Part shown: one piece after another, positions 28,023 through 41,499 of the stretch
Layout of the letters: every line of letters begins with the position of its first letter
How positions within the stretch are numbered: position 1 is the stretch's first letter
Source: Devriesea agamarum
GTDB taxonomy: Bacteria; Actinomycetota; Actinomycetes; Actinomycetales; Dermabacteraceae
Length of the DNA stretch: 64,000 bases
Reading direction: 5' to 3'
NCBI RefSeq assembly: GCF_900070355.1
Contig: NZ_LN849456.1
Location: 744,001 to 808,000 of the forward strand
Notes under the pieces: generated by a model
What the model was told of the DNA's origin: nothing
Database searches by the model: none
The model's input: only the letters and a program-made list of their open reading frames with translations
Made by a program: the position numbers and the translations under genes

Positions 28023-29531
28023 TTAGCCCTGAATGCCGAGCCGGTCCAGGATGATTTCCCGAACGCGTCCGCCATCAGCCTGACCGCGAGTGGCCTTCAT
28101 AATCGGGCCAATTAGCGCCCCGACCGCCTGCATCTTTCCACCGCGGATATTCTCGACCACCGCCGGGTTAGCGGCAATCGCCTCGTCAACCGCACTGATC
28201 AGCACCGAATCATCAGAGATGACCGCGAGACCTTCGCGATCAACGATCACCACCGGATCCTCGCCCTCGGTCAACACCATGCCGAGGACCTTTTTCGCGA
28301 TTTTGTCGTTGATCTTCTTCTCGTCGATCAACCCCTGCAACTGTGCGATCTGGCTCGGAACAATCGGAAGCGCATCCAGGTCGCGATCCGTTTCCTTCGC
28401 GGTGCGGGCCAGTTCGCCCATCCACCACTTACGGGCCGCCTGCGGGGCACAGCCCGCCGACACCGTCTGTTCAATCAAATCGAGTGCTCCGGCGTTAATC
28501 ACATCGCGCATTTCAAGGTCACTAAAACCCCACTCACGAAGCAGCCGACGCCGCCGATCCGCAGGTAGCTCGGGTAGAGCTGCACGGATCTGCTCAACCC
28601 ATTCCCGACTCGGTGCCACCGGCACCAAATCGGGCTCCGGGAAATAACGGTAATCCTCGGCATCCGACTTCACACGGCCAGAAGAGGTGGATCCCGTGTC
28701 TTCGTGGAAATGCCGGGTTTCCTGAATAACCGTCTCCCCGGCATCGAGAATCCCCGCTTGCCGGGAAATCTCAAACCGGACGGTGCGCTCAATCGAGCGG
28801 AACGAGTTCACATTCTTGGTTTCCGTGCGCGTGCCCAAAGGTGCCTCAGGCGACGGACGCAAAGACACGTTCACATCGGCGCGAACATTGCCTCGTTCCA
28901 TACGCGCTTCGGACACATCCAGCGCCCGGAAAATATCCCGCAAGGTGCGCACATACGCGGCGGCAACTTCGGGAGCACGCGCGCCGACCCCGGTAATGGG
29001 GCGCGTCACAATCTCAACCAGGGGAACCCCGGCACGGTTGTAGTCCACGAGCGAATGAGTAGCGCCTTGGATGCGTCCGGTCGCGCCACCGATATGGGTG
29101 TTCTTACCAGCGTCTTCTTCCATGTGGGCGCGTTCGATCTCCACCCGGACGATTTCGCCGTCACTCAGTTCAACATCCACGTAACCGTCAAAGGCAATGG
29201 GCTCGTCATACTGAGAAGTTTGGAAATTCTTCGTCAGATCCGGGTAAAAATACTGCTTGCGCGCGAAACGGCAGGTCTCAGCGATCTGACAGTTCAAGGC
29301 CAAGCCAATCCGGATCGCATACTCCACTGCGGCCCGGTTGACCACCGGAAGAGTTCCAGGAAGGCCAAGCGAGACCGGAGTGATCGCCGTGTTCGGCTCC
29401 GCAGCGAATATATTCGGAGCGCCATCGAACATTTTGGTTGCTGTACCGAGCTCAACATGCACTTCAATTCCGAGCACCGGGTCATAGCGCGTGGTGGCAT
29501 CGTCGTAATCGACCAGAGTCGTCGTGTTCAT
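28023..29531 (-). CDS. gatB: Aspartyl/glutamyl-tRNA amidotransferase subunit B
   Basis: A 502-residue subunit of GatCAB, which converts Glu-tRNA(Gln) (and possibly Asp-tRNA(Asn)) to the amide form. It binds the mischarged tRNA and activates the acyl group with ATP. Signatures are [62 protein letters not shown] and [14 protein letters not shown]; the C terminus is the helical GatB/YqeY domain (about 355 to 502). The ATG at 29531 overlaps the gatA stop by 4 nt (ATGA). Last gene of gatCAB, followed by a strong terminator. Confidence 0.96.
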   Translation of the reverse strand: MNTTTLVDYDDATTRYDPVLGIEVHVELGTATKMFDGAPNIFAAEPNTAITPVSLGLPGTLPVVNRAAVEYAIRIGLALNCQIAETCRFARKQYFYPDLTKNFQTSQYDEPIAFDGYVDVELSDGEIVRVEIERAHMEEDAGKNTHIGGATGRIQGATHSLVDYNRAGVPLVEIVTRPITGVGARAPEVAAAYVRTLRDIFRALDVSEARMERGNVRADVNVSLRPSPEAPLGTRTETKNVNSFRSIERTVRFEISRQAGILDAGETVIQETRHFHEDTGSTSSGRVKSDAEDYRYFPEPDLVPVAPSREWVEQIRAALPELPADRRRRLLREWGFSDLEMRDVINAGALDLIEQTVSAGCAPQAARKWWMGELARTAKETDRDLDALPIVPSQIAQLQGLIDEKKINDKIAKKVLGMVLTEGEDPVVIVDREGLAVISDDSVLISAVDEAIAANPAVVENIRGGKMQAVGALIGPIMKATRGQADGGRVREIILDRLGIQG

Positions 29532-31066
29532 TTCGCGTCTCCTGCGGGGGTAACGTCCGTCGCGGTCGGGATGGCAGGGGCCTGAGACAGCAGCGGGCCA
29601 CCCCATGTATCCTCCAGCAATGCCTCCAGCGCACCGCCCACGCTGTATAGACGCTCATCGGCCATAGCCGGGGCGAGGAACTGGATTCCGACCGGGAGAC
29701 CGTCAGAGGCCAGCCCCGAGGGCAAAGACAGCCCCGGCACCCCGGCGAGGTTCGCGGGGATTGTGGCAATGTCATTCATATACATAGCCAGCGGGTCCGA
29801 CAGTTTTTCTCCGAGCTTGAAAGCGGTGGTAGGCGCTGTGGGCGATGCCAGGACATCGACATTCTCAAATGCCGACGCAAAATCACGCTGAATCAAAGTG
29901 CGTACCTTCTGGGCGCTGCCGTAATACGCGTCGTAATAACCCGCAGACAGCGCATAGGTGCCCAGCAAGATACGGCGCTTAACCTCAGCCCCGAATCCTG
30001 CCCCGCGCGTGGCGGCCATAACTCGCTCAGCGATCGGGTGATCCTCCGGAACGACGCGCAAGCCGTAACGCATGCCGTCAAACTTTGCGAGATTGCTCGA
30101 TGCTTCCGACGGCATGATCAGGTAGTAGGCGCCCAGCGCGTACTTAAAGTGTGGGCAGGACACCCGGGTGATCTGCGCACCCGCGTCTTCAAGCATGGCG
30201 ATTGCTTCGCTAAACCGGGTTTGAACGTCGGGCTGGAAACCTTCGCCCTCCATATCCTCGATCACCCCGATCCGCAGACCCTTCACATCACGGCGCTGGG
30301 CAGCCTCAGTAAAGGACGCCCAGGGGGAGGAAATCGAGGTCGAATCCAAGGGGTCGTGGCCGCCGATGAGATCGTGCAGGGCAGCAGCGTCGGCGACCGT
30401 ACGGGTGCAGGGACCTGCCTGATCCAAGGACGAAGCCATAGCGATCAACCCGTAACGGGACACCCCGCCGTAGGTAGGCTTCACGCCCACCGTTCCGGTG
30501 ACCGCAGCGGGCTGCCGGATAGAGCCTCCGGTATCTGTTCCAATCGCCAGCGGAGCCAAGAAACCCGCGACAGCCGCAGACGAACCGCCGCCGGAACCTC
30601 CCGGGATGCGTTCGATATCCCACGGATTTCGGGTCGGGCCATAGGCGCTGGTCTCCGTGGAGGAACCCATGGCAAATTCATCCATATTGGTTTTGCCGAG
30701 AATGGGTAGCTTCGCCTGCCGGATCTTGGTGACCAAGGTGGCGTCATACGGCGGCATCCAGCCTTCGAGGATCTTTGACCCCGCGGTAGTGGGCATACCT
30801 TTGGTCACCACCACGTCCTTAATGGCGATGGGCACCCCCGCAAGCGGCGCGAGATCTTCCCCCGCACTGCGACGAGCATCCACATCCTTTGCGGTGGCCC
30901 GAGCATCATCGGCGTTGACGTGGAGAAACGCATTCAATGTACCGTCAAGGGCGGCAATGCGCTCCAAGTGTGCATCGGTAACCTCCAACGCACTGACCTC
31001 GCCGGCACGCAGTGCCTGCGCCGTGTCACACGCGCTGAGACGGGTGAGTTCCTGTGATGCAGCCAT
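29528..31066 (-). CDS. gatA: Aspartyl/glutamyl-tRNA amidotransferase subunit A
   Basis: A 512-residue amidase-signature subunit that releases ammonia from glutamine or asparagine for GatCAB. The Ser-cisSer-Lys triad is visible: Lys83 ([10 protein letters not shown]), Ser158 ([11 protein letters not shown]) and Ser182 ([12 protein letters not shown]), with the family's spacing of 75 and 24. It starts two bases after the gatC stop codon and overlaps gatB by 4 nt. Length is normal. Confidence 0.97.
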   Translation of the reverse strand: MAASQELTRLSACDTAQALRAGEVSALEVTDAHLERIAALDGTLNAFLHVNADDARATAKDVDARRSAGEDLAPLAGVPIAIKDVVVTKGMPTTAGSKILEGWMPPYDATLVTKIRQAKLPILGKTNMDEFAMGSSTETSAYGPTRNPWDIERIPGGSGGGSSAAVAGFLAPLAIGTDTGGSIRQPAAVTGTVGVKPTYGGVSRYGLIAMASSLDQAGPCTRTVADAAALHDLIGGHDPLDSTSISSPWASFTEAAQRRDVKGLRIGVIEDMEGEGFQPDVQTRFSEAIAMLEDAGAQITRVSCPHFKYALGAYYLIMPSEASSNLAKFDGMRYGLRVVPEDHPIAERVMAATRGAGFGAEVKRRILLGTYALSAGYYDAYYGSAQKVRTLIQRDFASAFENVDVLASPTAPTTAFKLGEKLSDPLAMYMNDIATIPANLAGVPGLSLPSGLASDGLPVGIQFLAPAMADERLYSVGGALEALLEDTWGGPLLSQAPAIPTATDVTPAGDAK

Positions 31067-31068
31067 GT

Positions 31069-31365
31069 CTACTCCTCCCCCAAGATCTGCGGTACGGCAA
31101 AGCGTCCGTCAACCACTTCAGGTGCCCCGGACAGGGCCTCCTCCTGAGTCAAGGTTTGGGTCACGACGTCTTCACGCATCACATTGGTCAGCGGAATTGG
31201 GTGGCTAGTGGCGGGAACGTCGGCGGTGGCAACCTCAGACACAGACGCAACAGCATTCATGATGGCGTCAAACTCACCCGCGTAGCGGGCAATCTCGTCA
31301 TCAGTGAGCTGAATCCGTGCCAGGTCTGCCAAACGCGCGACGGCGTCTCGATCAATCGCAGGCAT
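31069..31365 (-). CDS. gatC: Aspartyl/glutamyl-tRNA amidotransferase subunit C
   Basis: A 98-residue subunit that wraps around and stabilises GatA-GatB. It begins [36 protein letters not shown], the standard GatC pattern, and ends with the [23 protein letters not shown] blocks. The ATG at 31365 is chosen over upstream starts, which would prepend unrelated residues. A TAGAAT hexamer seven bases before the ATG suggests a leaderless transcript. It is divergent from the rhomboid-like gene, only 48 bp away. Confidence 0.93.
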   Translation of the reverse strand: MPAIDRDAVARLADLARIQLTDDEIARYAGEFDAIMNAVASVSEVATADVPATSHPIPLTNVMREDVVTQTLTQEEALSGAPEVVDGRFAVPQILGEE

Positions 31366-31372
31366 GGGAACC

Positions 31373-31378
31373 ATTCTA
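31373..31378 (-). promoter_or_regulatory. Candidate -10 element for gatCAB
   Basis: TAGAAT on the minus strand lies seven bases upstream of the gatC ATG with no ribosome site in between. This is the spacing expected if transcription starts at the ATG. The -35 region is not recognisable. Confidence 0.45.
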
Positions 31379-31413
31379 GGGGCCCACATAGCTGGCCGTG
31401 CCATGATGAGCCC

Positions 31414-34491
<3,078 letters not shown>

Positions 34492-34617
34492 TCACCAAGG
34501 TGATGGACATTTGGCAAGACCGCGACGAGACTCACCCCACCGTTCAGCTGAGCGTGCTGAGCACCAACGGGCTGAGCTGCATAGGTACCGATCGCCGACC
34601 CTAAGCGGCGACAATTT

Positions 34618-34649
34618 CCCCATATAGCAATGATTGCTCTATATAGGGG
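34618..34649. repeat. AT-rich imperfect palindrome upstream of ligA
   Basis: CCCCATATAGCAAT and its near-complement ATTGCTCTATATAGGGG lie head to head around a 1- to 2-base centre, giving an imperfect palindrome of 32 bp. ATTGCTCTAT recurs as a direct repeat at 34688-34697. It lies about 130 bp upstream of ligA and after the MetE-like gene, so it could be an operator or a terminator. Confidence 0.5.
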
Positions 34650-34674
34650 CCATTACGCCACTTAATAACGATTA

Positions 34675-34684
34675 CCCGTACGGG
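34675..34684. repeat. Perfect 10-bp palindrome CCCGTACGGG
   Basis: A perfect palindrome in the 255-bp gap between the MetE-like gene and ligA, close to the 34618-34649 palindrome. No gene is present in the gap. A protein-binding role is conceivable. Confidence 0.4.
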
Positions 34685-34743
34685 CCGATTGCTCTATTTC
34701 GGGAGGATTATCGTCCGAACCAGATTCAGCCCGTTACCGCCTT

Positions 34744-35904
34744 TTAAGGGGCGACTCGCTCCGCCCAGGCAGGTGCCGTTCTGAGTAAGCGCTCCACGTC
34801 CTGTTCTCTCAGCAAACGCCGGGAAACTAGAGGCATCGCCGGATCTGGCATCGTCTGTATGGTCGCGGGTACGTCAGCACAAGAGCCACGGGATGAGACC
34901 TGGCTCCCGCGCCGGTGAGCGACCAAGGTGAAACCTCCGCATTCACGGGCGGAATACCCCAGTTCGCGCCAGGTCATAAAGAGGCTGTCTAAGTCACGTT
35001 CAAGACAGCGGGGATCGACTAAAAACCATAGGTCAATGCCCCGACCACGTAGCTCCGCCAACATTTCCCAGGTCGCTCGGCCCGGCTGGGACGCTAAGGA
35101 TCCGCACCGCACCGGGTCAACCGCAACCGCGGATAGACCGGCGTCAATAGCCGCGCGCACAGAATCAGCATCTTCGCAGCCAGCGAGAACCACGTCAGCC
35201 GCTGAGCTCGCTCGGATCTCGGTGAGCACCTGGGCCCACAGCTGGCCTGCATCCGGCGCGGGGAGCGGCGGATACATTCGGTACCCAGATGCGGTCGGGA
35301 TCTGCCCGCATCGAACCCGAGTTAAACCGTCCTCCCACAAGAAAATGGTCGGACGTAGCCCCGGTACTCGCAGCTGAAGGTCTGAGCAATGGCCTGCCAC
35401 GCCGTCCGCTAAGAGGTACGGAAGGTCTCGCAGAGCCCCACAGTCAGACAGCGTTCGTTCACCGGAGGCGAGATAAGTGCTTGCTCCCAGGGCTACCGGG
35501 CCCAAGGCCATCACGCTCGCTCGTCCTTCGTACCCGAACCAGGCGATCTGAGCGGCGTCAAGGAGCTCCGTCCGGGCGGCTCGCGCACGTTCCCAATCTC
35601 GACCCTGGCCAGTTCCGATGCGCCATCCGTAGGAGGTGAGGTCACCGGTGGTTCCCAACAGGGCCAGGGTCGCCACCAGCGGACTGTCGGTGGGAAGGAA
35701 CGGAATGGCACCAATTTGCGACTCCGGATCGGATCCGAGTAAGGCCCTCACCCGCGTCAGGCTCGCTCCTACGCCCGACAGCATGCCGTCATCCTTAGTC
35801 CCGCTGCCACAGGTCAACCAGGTGCCATCCCCGGTTACTGTCACCAGCCGTGGTGGCTCCGGAGTAGGGCCACCGGCTGCGGGTCCGAGCTGGTTACCAG
35901 TCAT
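34744..35904 (-). CDS. MetE-like C-terminal-domain protein, divergent
   Basis: A 386-residue protein at the place where actinobacteria (for example Mycobacterium, between ligA and mnmA) carry a short cobalamin-independent methionine synthase homologue. Shared marks are [42 protein letters not shown] and the [11 protein letters not shown] plus DLWFLVDP blocks. The usual His-x-Cys zinc site region reads VLAGCED, so a His ligand seems missing; enzymatic methionine synthesis is doubtful. The ATG at 35904 overlaps the mnmA stop by 4 nt. The role is unknown, possibly tRNA thiolation- or sulfur-linked by context. Confidence 0.65.
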   Translation of the reverse strand: MTGNQLGPAAGGPTPEPPRLVTVTGDGTWLTCGSGTKDDGMLSGVGASLTRVRALLGSDPESQIGAIPFLPTDSPLVATLALLGTTGDLTSYGWRIGTGQGRDWERARAARTELLDAAQIAWFGYEGRASVMALGPVALGASTYLASGERTLSDCGALRDLPYLLADGVAGHCSDLQLRVPGLRPTIFLWEDGLTRVRCGQIPTASGYRMYPPLPAPDAGQLWAQVLTEIRASSAADVVLAGCEDADSVRAAIDAGLSAVAVDPVRCGSLASQPGRATWEMLAELRGRGIDLWFLVDPRCLERDLDSLFMTWRELGYSARECGGFTLVAHRRGSQVSSRGSCADVPATIQTMPDPAMPLVSRRLLREQDVERLLRTAPAWAERVAP

Positions 35905-37001
35905 GAGCGGCTCTCCCGTCCGCAAATGGTGCCGCAAGCTAGCACCCGATCACCGACGTCATCGACGCCGTAGAGAACCAAGGTTTGACCAGCGGCGACT
36001 GCCCGTAGCGGAGTGTCAAGATCCACGGTGAGCTGGTGGGTATCGCAGCGGGATACCCGCGCGGGAACCGTGCTGCCATGGGCCCGGATTTGCACGGTGA
36101 CGTGCTGACCCTCGTGAAGCGGTTCAAATAAGATCGGCGCCTCCGCGGTGATCTGGCGGGTGCTGAGCAATTCTGATGGCCCGACGATAATCTGACGGGT
36201 TTCCGGTCGAATATCCAGGACATACCTCGGACGACCATCCTGAGCTGGACGGTTTAACCCCAGGCCTTTGCGCTGGCCCACCGTGAACTCGTGGGTACCT
36301 CGGTGTTCTCCGAGCAGCCCGCCATCGGCATCGAGAATCTCACCGGGCTGTTCACCAAGACGCGAGCGAAGGAAACCTTGGGTGTCGCCATCCGGGATAA
36401 AGCAAATGTCATAGCTGTCGGGCTTGGTGGACACACCGAGTTTCCGGGCCCTCGCTTCGTCACGCACCGCTTGCTTATCCGGGGCATCTCCGAGCGGGAA
36501 GAGCGCATGAGCTAGGGCATCCGGTCCCATCACTGCAAGCACATAGGACTGGTCTTTGGGCAGGTTTTTCGCGCGGTGCAGCGACGGACGACCATCGGGT
36601 CCCCGGGTATCGAGGTGGGCATAATGACCTGTTGCCACAGCGTCAAATCCGAGGATCTGAGCTCGTTCGAGCAGTGATGCGAATTTGATCCGTTCATTGC
36701 AGCGTACGCAGGGGTTGGGAGTCCGGCCAGCCTGATATTCGGAGAGGAAGTCGGTGATCACGGTCTGTTCAAAGTCCTCGGATAGATCCCAGACGTGAAA
36801 AGGAATGCCGATCCGGTCGCAAGCGCGCCGTGCATCCGCGGCGTCTTCTACTGTGCAGCATCCGCGCGAACCAGTTCGACGTTCATCGCGGGTGCGGGAT
36901 AAAGCCATATGGACACCGACCACGTCGTGCCCTAACTCAACCGCCCGCGCTGCGGCCACCGCGGAGTCCACTCCGCCACTCATCGCTGCCAATACCTTCA
37001 C
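35901..37001 (-). CDS. mnmA: tRNA-specific 2-thiouridylase
   Basis: A 366-residue enzyme that thiolates U34 of tRNA-Lys, Glu and Gln using ATP and persulfide sulfur. The PP-loop is [12 protein letters not shown] at the N terminus; catalytic Cys101 ([12 protein letters not shown]) and persulfide Cys200 ([10 protein letters not shown]) are both present. The tRNA-binding region and C-terminal beta barrel (GLNRPAQ to the end) are intact. The cysteine desulfurase that supplies sulfur is encoded 11 bp upstream, and the MetE-like gene overlaps by 4 nt. Confidence 0.96.
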   Translation of the reverse strand: MKVLAAMSGGVDSAVAAARAVELGHDVVGVHMALSRTRDERRTGSRGCCTVEDAADARRACDRIGIPFHVWDLSEDFEQTVITDFLSEYQAGRTPNPCVRCNERIKFASLLERAQILGFDAVATGHYAHLDTRGPDGRPSLHRAKNLPKDQSYVLAVMGPDALAHALFPLGDAPDKQAVRDEARARKLGVSTKPDSYDICFIPDGDTQGFLRSRLGEQPGEILDADGGLLGEHRGTHEFTVGQRKGLGLNRPAQDGRPRYVLDIRPETRQIIVGPSELLSTRQITAEAPILFEPLHEGQHVTVQIRAHGSTVPARVSRCDTHQLTVDLDTPLRAVAAGQTLVLYGVDDVGDRVLACGTICGRESRS

Positions 37002-37012
37002 GGCGAGTCAGT

Positions 37013-38227
37013 CTAGCCTCGGGCACCGACCCGCCGAGCTGCCGCGAGCGCGCTGGGAAGTTCCTTAAGGAACGCATCTACATCCGACATCGTGCTCGAC
37101 CACCCCAGTGAAATCCTCAGAGCTCCCGCTATGTGGTCAGCGGGAAGGCCCATTGCTTCGAGCACCCGGCTGGGCTGGGATACCCCGGCCCTGCACGCCG
37201 ACCCGACACTCGCGTCAATACCGGCATGATCCAGCACAAATAATAGGGTGTCGCGATTAACCCCGGGGAAGGTGGCGTGCACTATGTGGGGGCTGCGCGG
37301 GGCCCCCTGTGCTGTCACCATCGCCGTGGGGTCAATGTGCTGGATTCCTCGCTGAATATGCGCAGCCAACACAGGGTATTGATGCCGCCCCGGATCATCC
37401 ACACAGTCGCGCACGGCTGTTGCCAGTGCCGCCGCCCCAGCGACATCGAGCGTTCCCGAACGCACATTCCGTTGCTGTCCGCCGCCGGTGGATACCGTGC
37501 GCAATGGGCATGTAGATGGCGCGATCAGCAGTCCGGAGCCTACGGGGGCACCAATTTTGTGTCCGCTCAAGCTGACCGCATCGAACTGGTCGAGCCGGAG
37601 AGGAATATGCCCTAAAGCCTGGACTGCATCCGTATGAAAGAGTGCTCCGTGGCGGCGTGCAACAGCTGCGAGTTCATCGATTGGCTGGATTACCCCGGTC
37701 TCGTTGTTGACCGCGTGGATGCTCACGAGCTCAGCTGGTTGCTGATGGAGCATCTGGTCGAGCTCTGCTGGGCTGCACAGTCCGTTGTTATCGACGGGAA
37801 GCACACGCAGACGCGTGGCCGTATCGGTCTCAGTTCCTGCGAGGTCACGCGCCGTTTCCAACACGGCCGGATGTTCGGTGGCTGAGACCACTAGGCGCGC
37901 CGCATTGCTGTTGGAGTTGTTGTTGAAGTTGCGGGTAGCGATACCGCGAAGCGCAATATTGTCTGCTTCGGTGCCACCCGAGGTCAGAATCACCCAGGAT
38001 GCGGGGACATCTAGTGCCTGCGCAATGTCGTCCACCGCATCATCGAAAATCCTTCGCGCTGCCCGTCCGCTGGTGTGGGTCGCTGATGCGTTGCCGACTA
38101 CGTCAAGGGCTGTCAGCAGCGCTTCGCGGGCTGATGGTCGCAGAATTGAGGTGGCGGCGTGGTCGAGGTAGACCCGCCTGTTTGTTGACCTGGCGCAATC
38201 CGGCTTTTTCCCGATCGGTATGGTCAC
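37013..38227 (-). CDS. iscS: Cysteine desulfurase (NifS/IscS type)
   Basis: A 404-residue fold-type I PLP enzyme giving alanine and enzyme-bound persulfide from cysteine. It begins with VYLDHAATSILRPSAREAL, has HPAVLET for PLP stacking, the PLP lysine Lys224 (SLSGHKIGAPVG) and the active cysteine Cys345 (SVGSACRAG). It lies directly upstream of mnmA, so it probably feeds sulfur to tRNA thiolation, and perhaps Fe-S assembly. An asparagine-rich FNNNSNSNAA loop at about 101 to 110 is unusual. The symbol is by neighbourhood and could equally be nifS. Confidence 0.92.
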   Translation of the reverse strand: MTIPIGKKPDCARSTNRRVYLDHAATSILRPSAREALLTALDVVGNASATHTSGRAARRIFDDAVDDIAQALDVPASWVILTSGGTEADNIALRGIATRNFNNNSNSNAARLVVSATEHPAVLETARDLAGTETDTATRLRVLPVDNNGLCSPAELDQMLHQQPAELVSIHAVNNETGVIQPIDELAAVARRHGALFHTDAVQALGHIPLRLDQFDAVSLSGHKIGAPVGSGLLIAPSTCPLRTVSTGGGQQRNVRSGTLDVAGAAALATAVRDCVDDPGRHQYPVLAAHIQRGIQHIDPTAMVTAQGAPRSPHIVHATFPGVNRDTLLFVLDHAGIDASVGSACRAGVSQPSRVLEAMGLPADHIAGALRISLGWSSTMSDVDAFLKELPSALAAARRVGARG

Positions 38228-38291
38228 CTGCTGCCTCCTTCTTTCTCTGCCCCGCCCTCAGCTGCACGTCGCGGTTTTGGCACCCGAAGAA

Positions 38292-39446
38292 TCACCAGGG
38301 CTTATCTTGCCGATTTGAATCTCCGCTGTCACTTCGTTCGCCGCGCCCTCGATTTGCTTGCCGGTTACGTTCGTCGAGCCTATCTCGCTGTTCCTTGCTT
38401 TCACTAGGCCCTGGGGTCGGCGCTATACCAGGTTTACCGGTGCCGTTAGGGTCATTTTTCCTCGGCGTATGATTCGGATCTTCTAGCGGTTTAATTCTCC
38501 CATTTTCTTGATTATTTTCATTCGATCCTGAATCTTCTTGAGATTTTTTCTTGTCAGCTTCAGATTGTTTATTGTCTTCAGATTTTTCCCTATCCTTGGG
38601 CTGCTCCTTATTATTCGGATCGTCTTTAGGATTCTCAGGGGTTTTGCCCGCCTGCCGATCAGCTTGTTCTTTCTTGTCGCGCAGCCGACCAGCAGTGCCA
38701 CTCGATTTACTCTTATCGTCAGAGTTATCGCGACCGCCACCGGATTCGCAGTGTGCAAGCGCAGCTTGCGCCTCTTTCAGCCGCGCGGCTCTGGCCGCAG
38801 GATCTTGCACAATATCGGCTTGGCGTTCAATAGAAATGGCGAGATTGGTACGAATTTTACATTCAGCATAATGAGGTTTGTTAAGGTCCCAGCCGCCATT
38901 CCAGGTAGATAGCGCGGTCCGCAGCAATTGCTCCGCCTCGACGTTTTTACCTTCAGCGAGGGCGGCTGTGCCCTTATTAAAGTAAATTAGGTATGGTTCA
39001 AACCAATTTGCCGGCTCCAACAGGTCGAGCCGATGCGCGGCATCACTATAGTTTCCGTTGTAGTATGCGAACGACGAATACGCTTCAACTATCGGCATTG
39101 TGAGGAACTTTGCCGATAGGCCGAACATGCCTAGCAGCGGAACTGCCAGAATGCCAAAAAATCTCATTCTTCTGCGACGCAGTTTAGAACGGTCTATTCC
39201 TCGGCGCCTGAGTCTGGCGACTGCACGTCGATGGCGAAGTATTTCGCGAAGATTGGCAATGTCACCAGACATCGTGGAGGTGATACCAGCGCGACGCACT
39301 CGGCGTCGTGCACGTCGGGGCCTTTTGGCCTCATGAGAGCGCACCGGCTTGGTCTCGTGTGAGCGCACCAGCGCGTCATCTAGATCCAAGGTATCTGCCG
39401 CGGAATGCTCTTGCAGGAGGCGCAACCTGTGCGTGGACATACTCAT
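38292..39446 (-). CDS. Membrane-anchored TPR-like protein with long charged tail (BatC-like position)
   Basis: A 384-residue protein. An Arg-rich N-terminal region (RRARRRVRRAG) precedes one membrane helix (about 92 to 110, FFGILAVPLLGMFGLSAKFL), then a short TPR-like helical region (about 118 to 230, YYNGNYSDAAHRLDLLEPAN; YFNKGTAALAEGKNVEAEQLL). The last 150 residues are low-complexity and highly charged (Lys, Glu, Asp, Asn, Gln). In Bat operons the equivalent BatC is also a TPR protein that binds the VWA proteins. The gene is clearly AT-rich compared with neighbours. Its ATG overlaps the VWA stop by one base. Confidence 0.7.
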   Translation of the reverse strand: MSMSTHRLRLLQEHSAADTLDLDDALVRSHETKPVRSHEAKRPRRARRRVRRAGITSTMSGDIANLREILRHRRAVARLRRRGIDRSKLRRRRMRFFGILAVPLLGMFGLSAKFLTMPIVEAYSSFAYYNGNYSDAAHRLDLLEPANWFEPYLIYFNKGTAALAEGKNVEAEQLLRTALSTWNGGWDLNKPHYAECKIRTNLAISIERQADIVQDPAARAARLKEAQAALAHCESGGGRDNSDDKSKSSGTAGRLRDKKEQADRQAGKTPENPKDDPNNKEQPKDREKSEDNKQSEADKKKSQEDSGSNENNQENGRIKPLEDPNHTPRKNDPNGTGKPGIAPTPGPSESKEQRDRLDERNRQANRGRGERSDSGDSNRQDKPW

Positions 39447-40477
39447 CAGGCACCTCCCCCGCGCGGCGGATCACCCTGAGATGTGGTCGAACGCTTCCTC
39501 ATGGACTTCAGGGTATAAATCGGAAGCCGGTAGGTGAGGACCCCGATCTCCCAAATGATCAAACCTGACGCAATGACCGCGGCCATCCAATACCACTCGA
39601 AATATATTGGAAGGATGGTTGGATCTGGAGCAAGAATCTCATTAAACTTCACACCGTTGAGATTATCTTTCAAATCACCCCCGGGAGCCACCCGGTGATA
39701 ATAGCGAACACCCAATTCCGTCGATACATTTTCAAGTTGTCGCGAATTCAAACGTGACAGCGCATCCGAACCGTCACTGTCACGAATATATTTTCCATCC
39801 TCTTGAAAACCGCTGGCTTTCATACGACCACCCTGAGCAGTCCCATATCCGAGCACGGCTCCGCCGGATATAAATTTTTTATCCGTCACAAACGAATTCG
39901 ATGCCCGGCCGTCTGTGTTTTCGCCATCCGTGAACACGTACACCAGTATTTTTGACGAAGGATCCTCCTCGTGTGCGGATGCAATTGCCGACTTCAACAG
40001 TGGGATAGGGCGGTCAATGTTGGACCCTTTGGAGTACCTTGTAGGTTCCGTCGACATGGTACTAATCCAGGTATCAACTGCCTCGGCATCAGTGGTGAGC
40101 GGGAGCTGTTGGGTCGCTGACGAATCAAAACCAATAATGCTGTATCGAGAACCTTGAGTCATCGCCATAATGGTGCGCATATCCACCTTGACGCCTTCTA
40201 ATCTTGGCTTAGATCCATCCCAGTCTTCGGCGACCATAGATCCTGTGAGGTCAACAATGAAAAAGACATTAGCGTCCAGTCTCTTATGCTGTTCATAATT
40301 TAGTTGACTTACTGGCCTGAGCCCCACGGCCAGCAGGGCGAGCACAAGGAATAGGCGTCGCATCCAGTCAACCCGAAACCCGCGCCGCGACCCAATAAAC
40401 GATAGGCAAACCAGTATCATGAATCCGAAAATTGGAATGATTGCCTCTAGCGGCAGCAGTGGCAGAAAAGTAGTCAT
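39446..40477 (-). CDS. VWA-domain membrane protein (BatB-like)
   Basis: A 343-residue membrane protein: two N-terminal hydrophobic helices (EAIIPIFGFMILVCLSFIG; LFLVLALLAVGL), a von Willebrand factor A domain (about 70 to 300) with MIDAS residues in IVDLTGSMVAED and VFTDGENTDG, and a C-terminal helix (WYWMAAVIASGLIIWEIGVL). The MIDAS looks able to bind metal and hence a protein partner. The ATG at 40477 overlaps the upstream VWA stop by 4 nt. It is AT-rich. Probably acts with the MoxR ATPase as a chaperone-like complex at the membrane; targets unknown. Confidence 0.83.
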   Translation of the reverse strand: MTTFLPLLPLEAIIPIFGFMILVCLSFIGSRRGFRVDWMRRLFLVLALLAVGLRPVSQLNYEQHKRLDANVFFIVDLTGSMVAEDWDGSKPRLEGVKVDMRTIMAMTQGSRYSIIGFDSSATQQLPLTTDAEAVDTWISTMSTEPTRYSKGSNIDRPIPLLKSAIASAHEEDPSSKILVYVFTDGENTDGRASNSFVTDKKFISGGAVLGYGTAQGGRMKASGFQEDGKYIRDSDGSDALSRLNSRQLENVSTELGVRYYHRVAPGGDLKDNLNGVKFNEILAPDPTILPIYFEWYWMAAVIASGLIIWEIGVLTYRLPIYTLKSMRKRSTTSQGDPPRGGGA

Positions 40478-41499
40478 GAGTGGGTCTTTCCAGCAATGAT
40501 GAGCAGCATCGCAACTGCCAGAACCGCGGCGATCCACGGCCACAGCGGCTGATCTATCGGACGAAGTTGCGGGTTCGCCCCACCCGCACTAGCCTGCGTT
40601 TTCTCAACTTTTTCCAGAAACTTAGGCACCGCGTCCGGGTTGCTCGAGGAGTAAAAATCTCCACCGCGCCGCAGCGTAACGGTTCGCAACTCTCCTGCGC
40701 ACGTAGCACCACACTGGTTAGGGCCAGGATAAAACGAGAACAGCGTAATATTTCTATTTCCTACAAAGTCGGCAGCTTGATCTAAATTATAGATAGACTT
40801 TCCATTGACCTCATTATCAGTCACAAGTATTATTGATCGACTACGTTTTTTATCCGTATGATCAAAAAGAGTTGCGCACGTTGCCAGTCCATCGGGAACA
40901 ATCGAAGCCTGATTTGGAACCCCTTGCGTCCCATTTACAAATTCCGCATATCTGCGAACTTTCTGGGGACTATATATAACCCTGCCTTTGCGATAGGCAC
41001 CCTCATCAAAATCAATTGCCGAGGCGCCAGCACTTAATTCTCTTTTCGCTAGCTTATAATCGGTCGTCAAAGGGAAGATAATACGGGAGGTCGAGTTAAA
41101 AATCGATAGGGCGATCCGTTCACCATGAAAATCCTCGACCATACTGGAAAACGCCTTCAGCGTCTCACTGTCATAACCGGACATGGAACCCGACACATCG
41201 AGACATATTACAATGTCTCGGTGTGGAAAAGTATCCGAACTAATATGCTCGGTCGCTAGCCGTCCCGCAAGCAGAGAAATACTCAACACAGCAATTCCGG
41301 CAACAATAACCCGGATCATCCCCAAAGCCCTGGCCCCCATCCTGGCCACCCGATAAGAACTAAGCTCTTCAAGGAACTCGGTGTTTGCCACCACAATGGA
41401 CGGGGTTGGATGAATTATTCTGCTTATATACGCTAAGACCCATATTGCGAGCGCAACCACAATAATCGTGATGGTGACGTTCATCATTGCCAAGACCAT
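40474..41499 (-). CDS. VWA-domain membrane protein (BatA-like)
   Basis: A 341-residue protein with two N-terminal membrane helices, a VWA domain with a complete MIDAS DxSxS motif (ICLDVSGSMSGYDS) and ILVTDNEVNGK, a cysteine pair (NQCGATCAGEL) and a C-terminal helix (PWIAAVLAVAMLLIIAG). The first helices (IIVVALAIWVLAYI; IRVIVAGIAVLSISLL) match the Aerotolerance/Bat layout. The gene is AT-rich. Upstream and downstream overlaps (16 and 4 nt) place it in a tightly packed operon with MoxR, DUF58 and the second VWA protein. Confidence 0.84.
   Translation of the reverse strand: MVLAMMNVTITIIVVALAIWVLAYISRIIHPTPSIVVANTEFLEELSSYRVARMGARALGMIRVIVAGIAVLSISLLAGRLATEHISSDTFPHRDIVICLDVSGSMSGYDSETLKAFSSMVEDFHGERIALSIFNSTSRIIFPLTTDYKLAKRELSAGASAIDFDEGAYRKGRVIYSPQKVRRYAEFVNGTQGVPNQASIVPDGLATCATLFDHTDKKRSRSIILVTDNEVNGKSIYNLDQAADFVGNRNITLFSFYPGPNQCGATCAGELRTVTLRRGGDFYSSSNPDAVPKFLEKVEKTQASAGGANPQLRPIDQPLWPWIAAVLAVAMLLIIAGKTHS

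Noticed and set aside
28704-29585. 293-codon plus-strand frame inside gatB
   Set aside because: Antisense to conserved gatB with no independent support.
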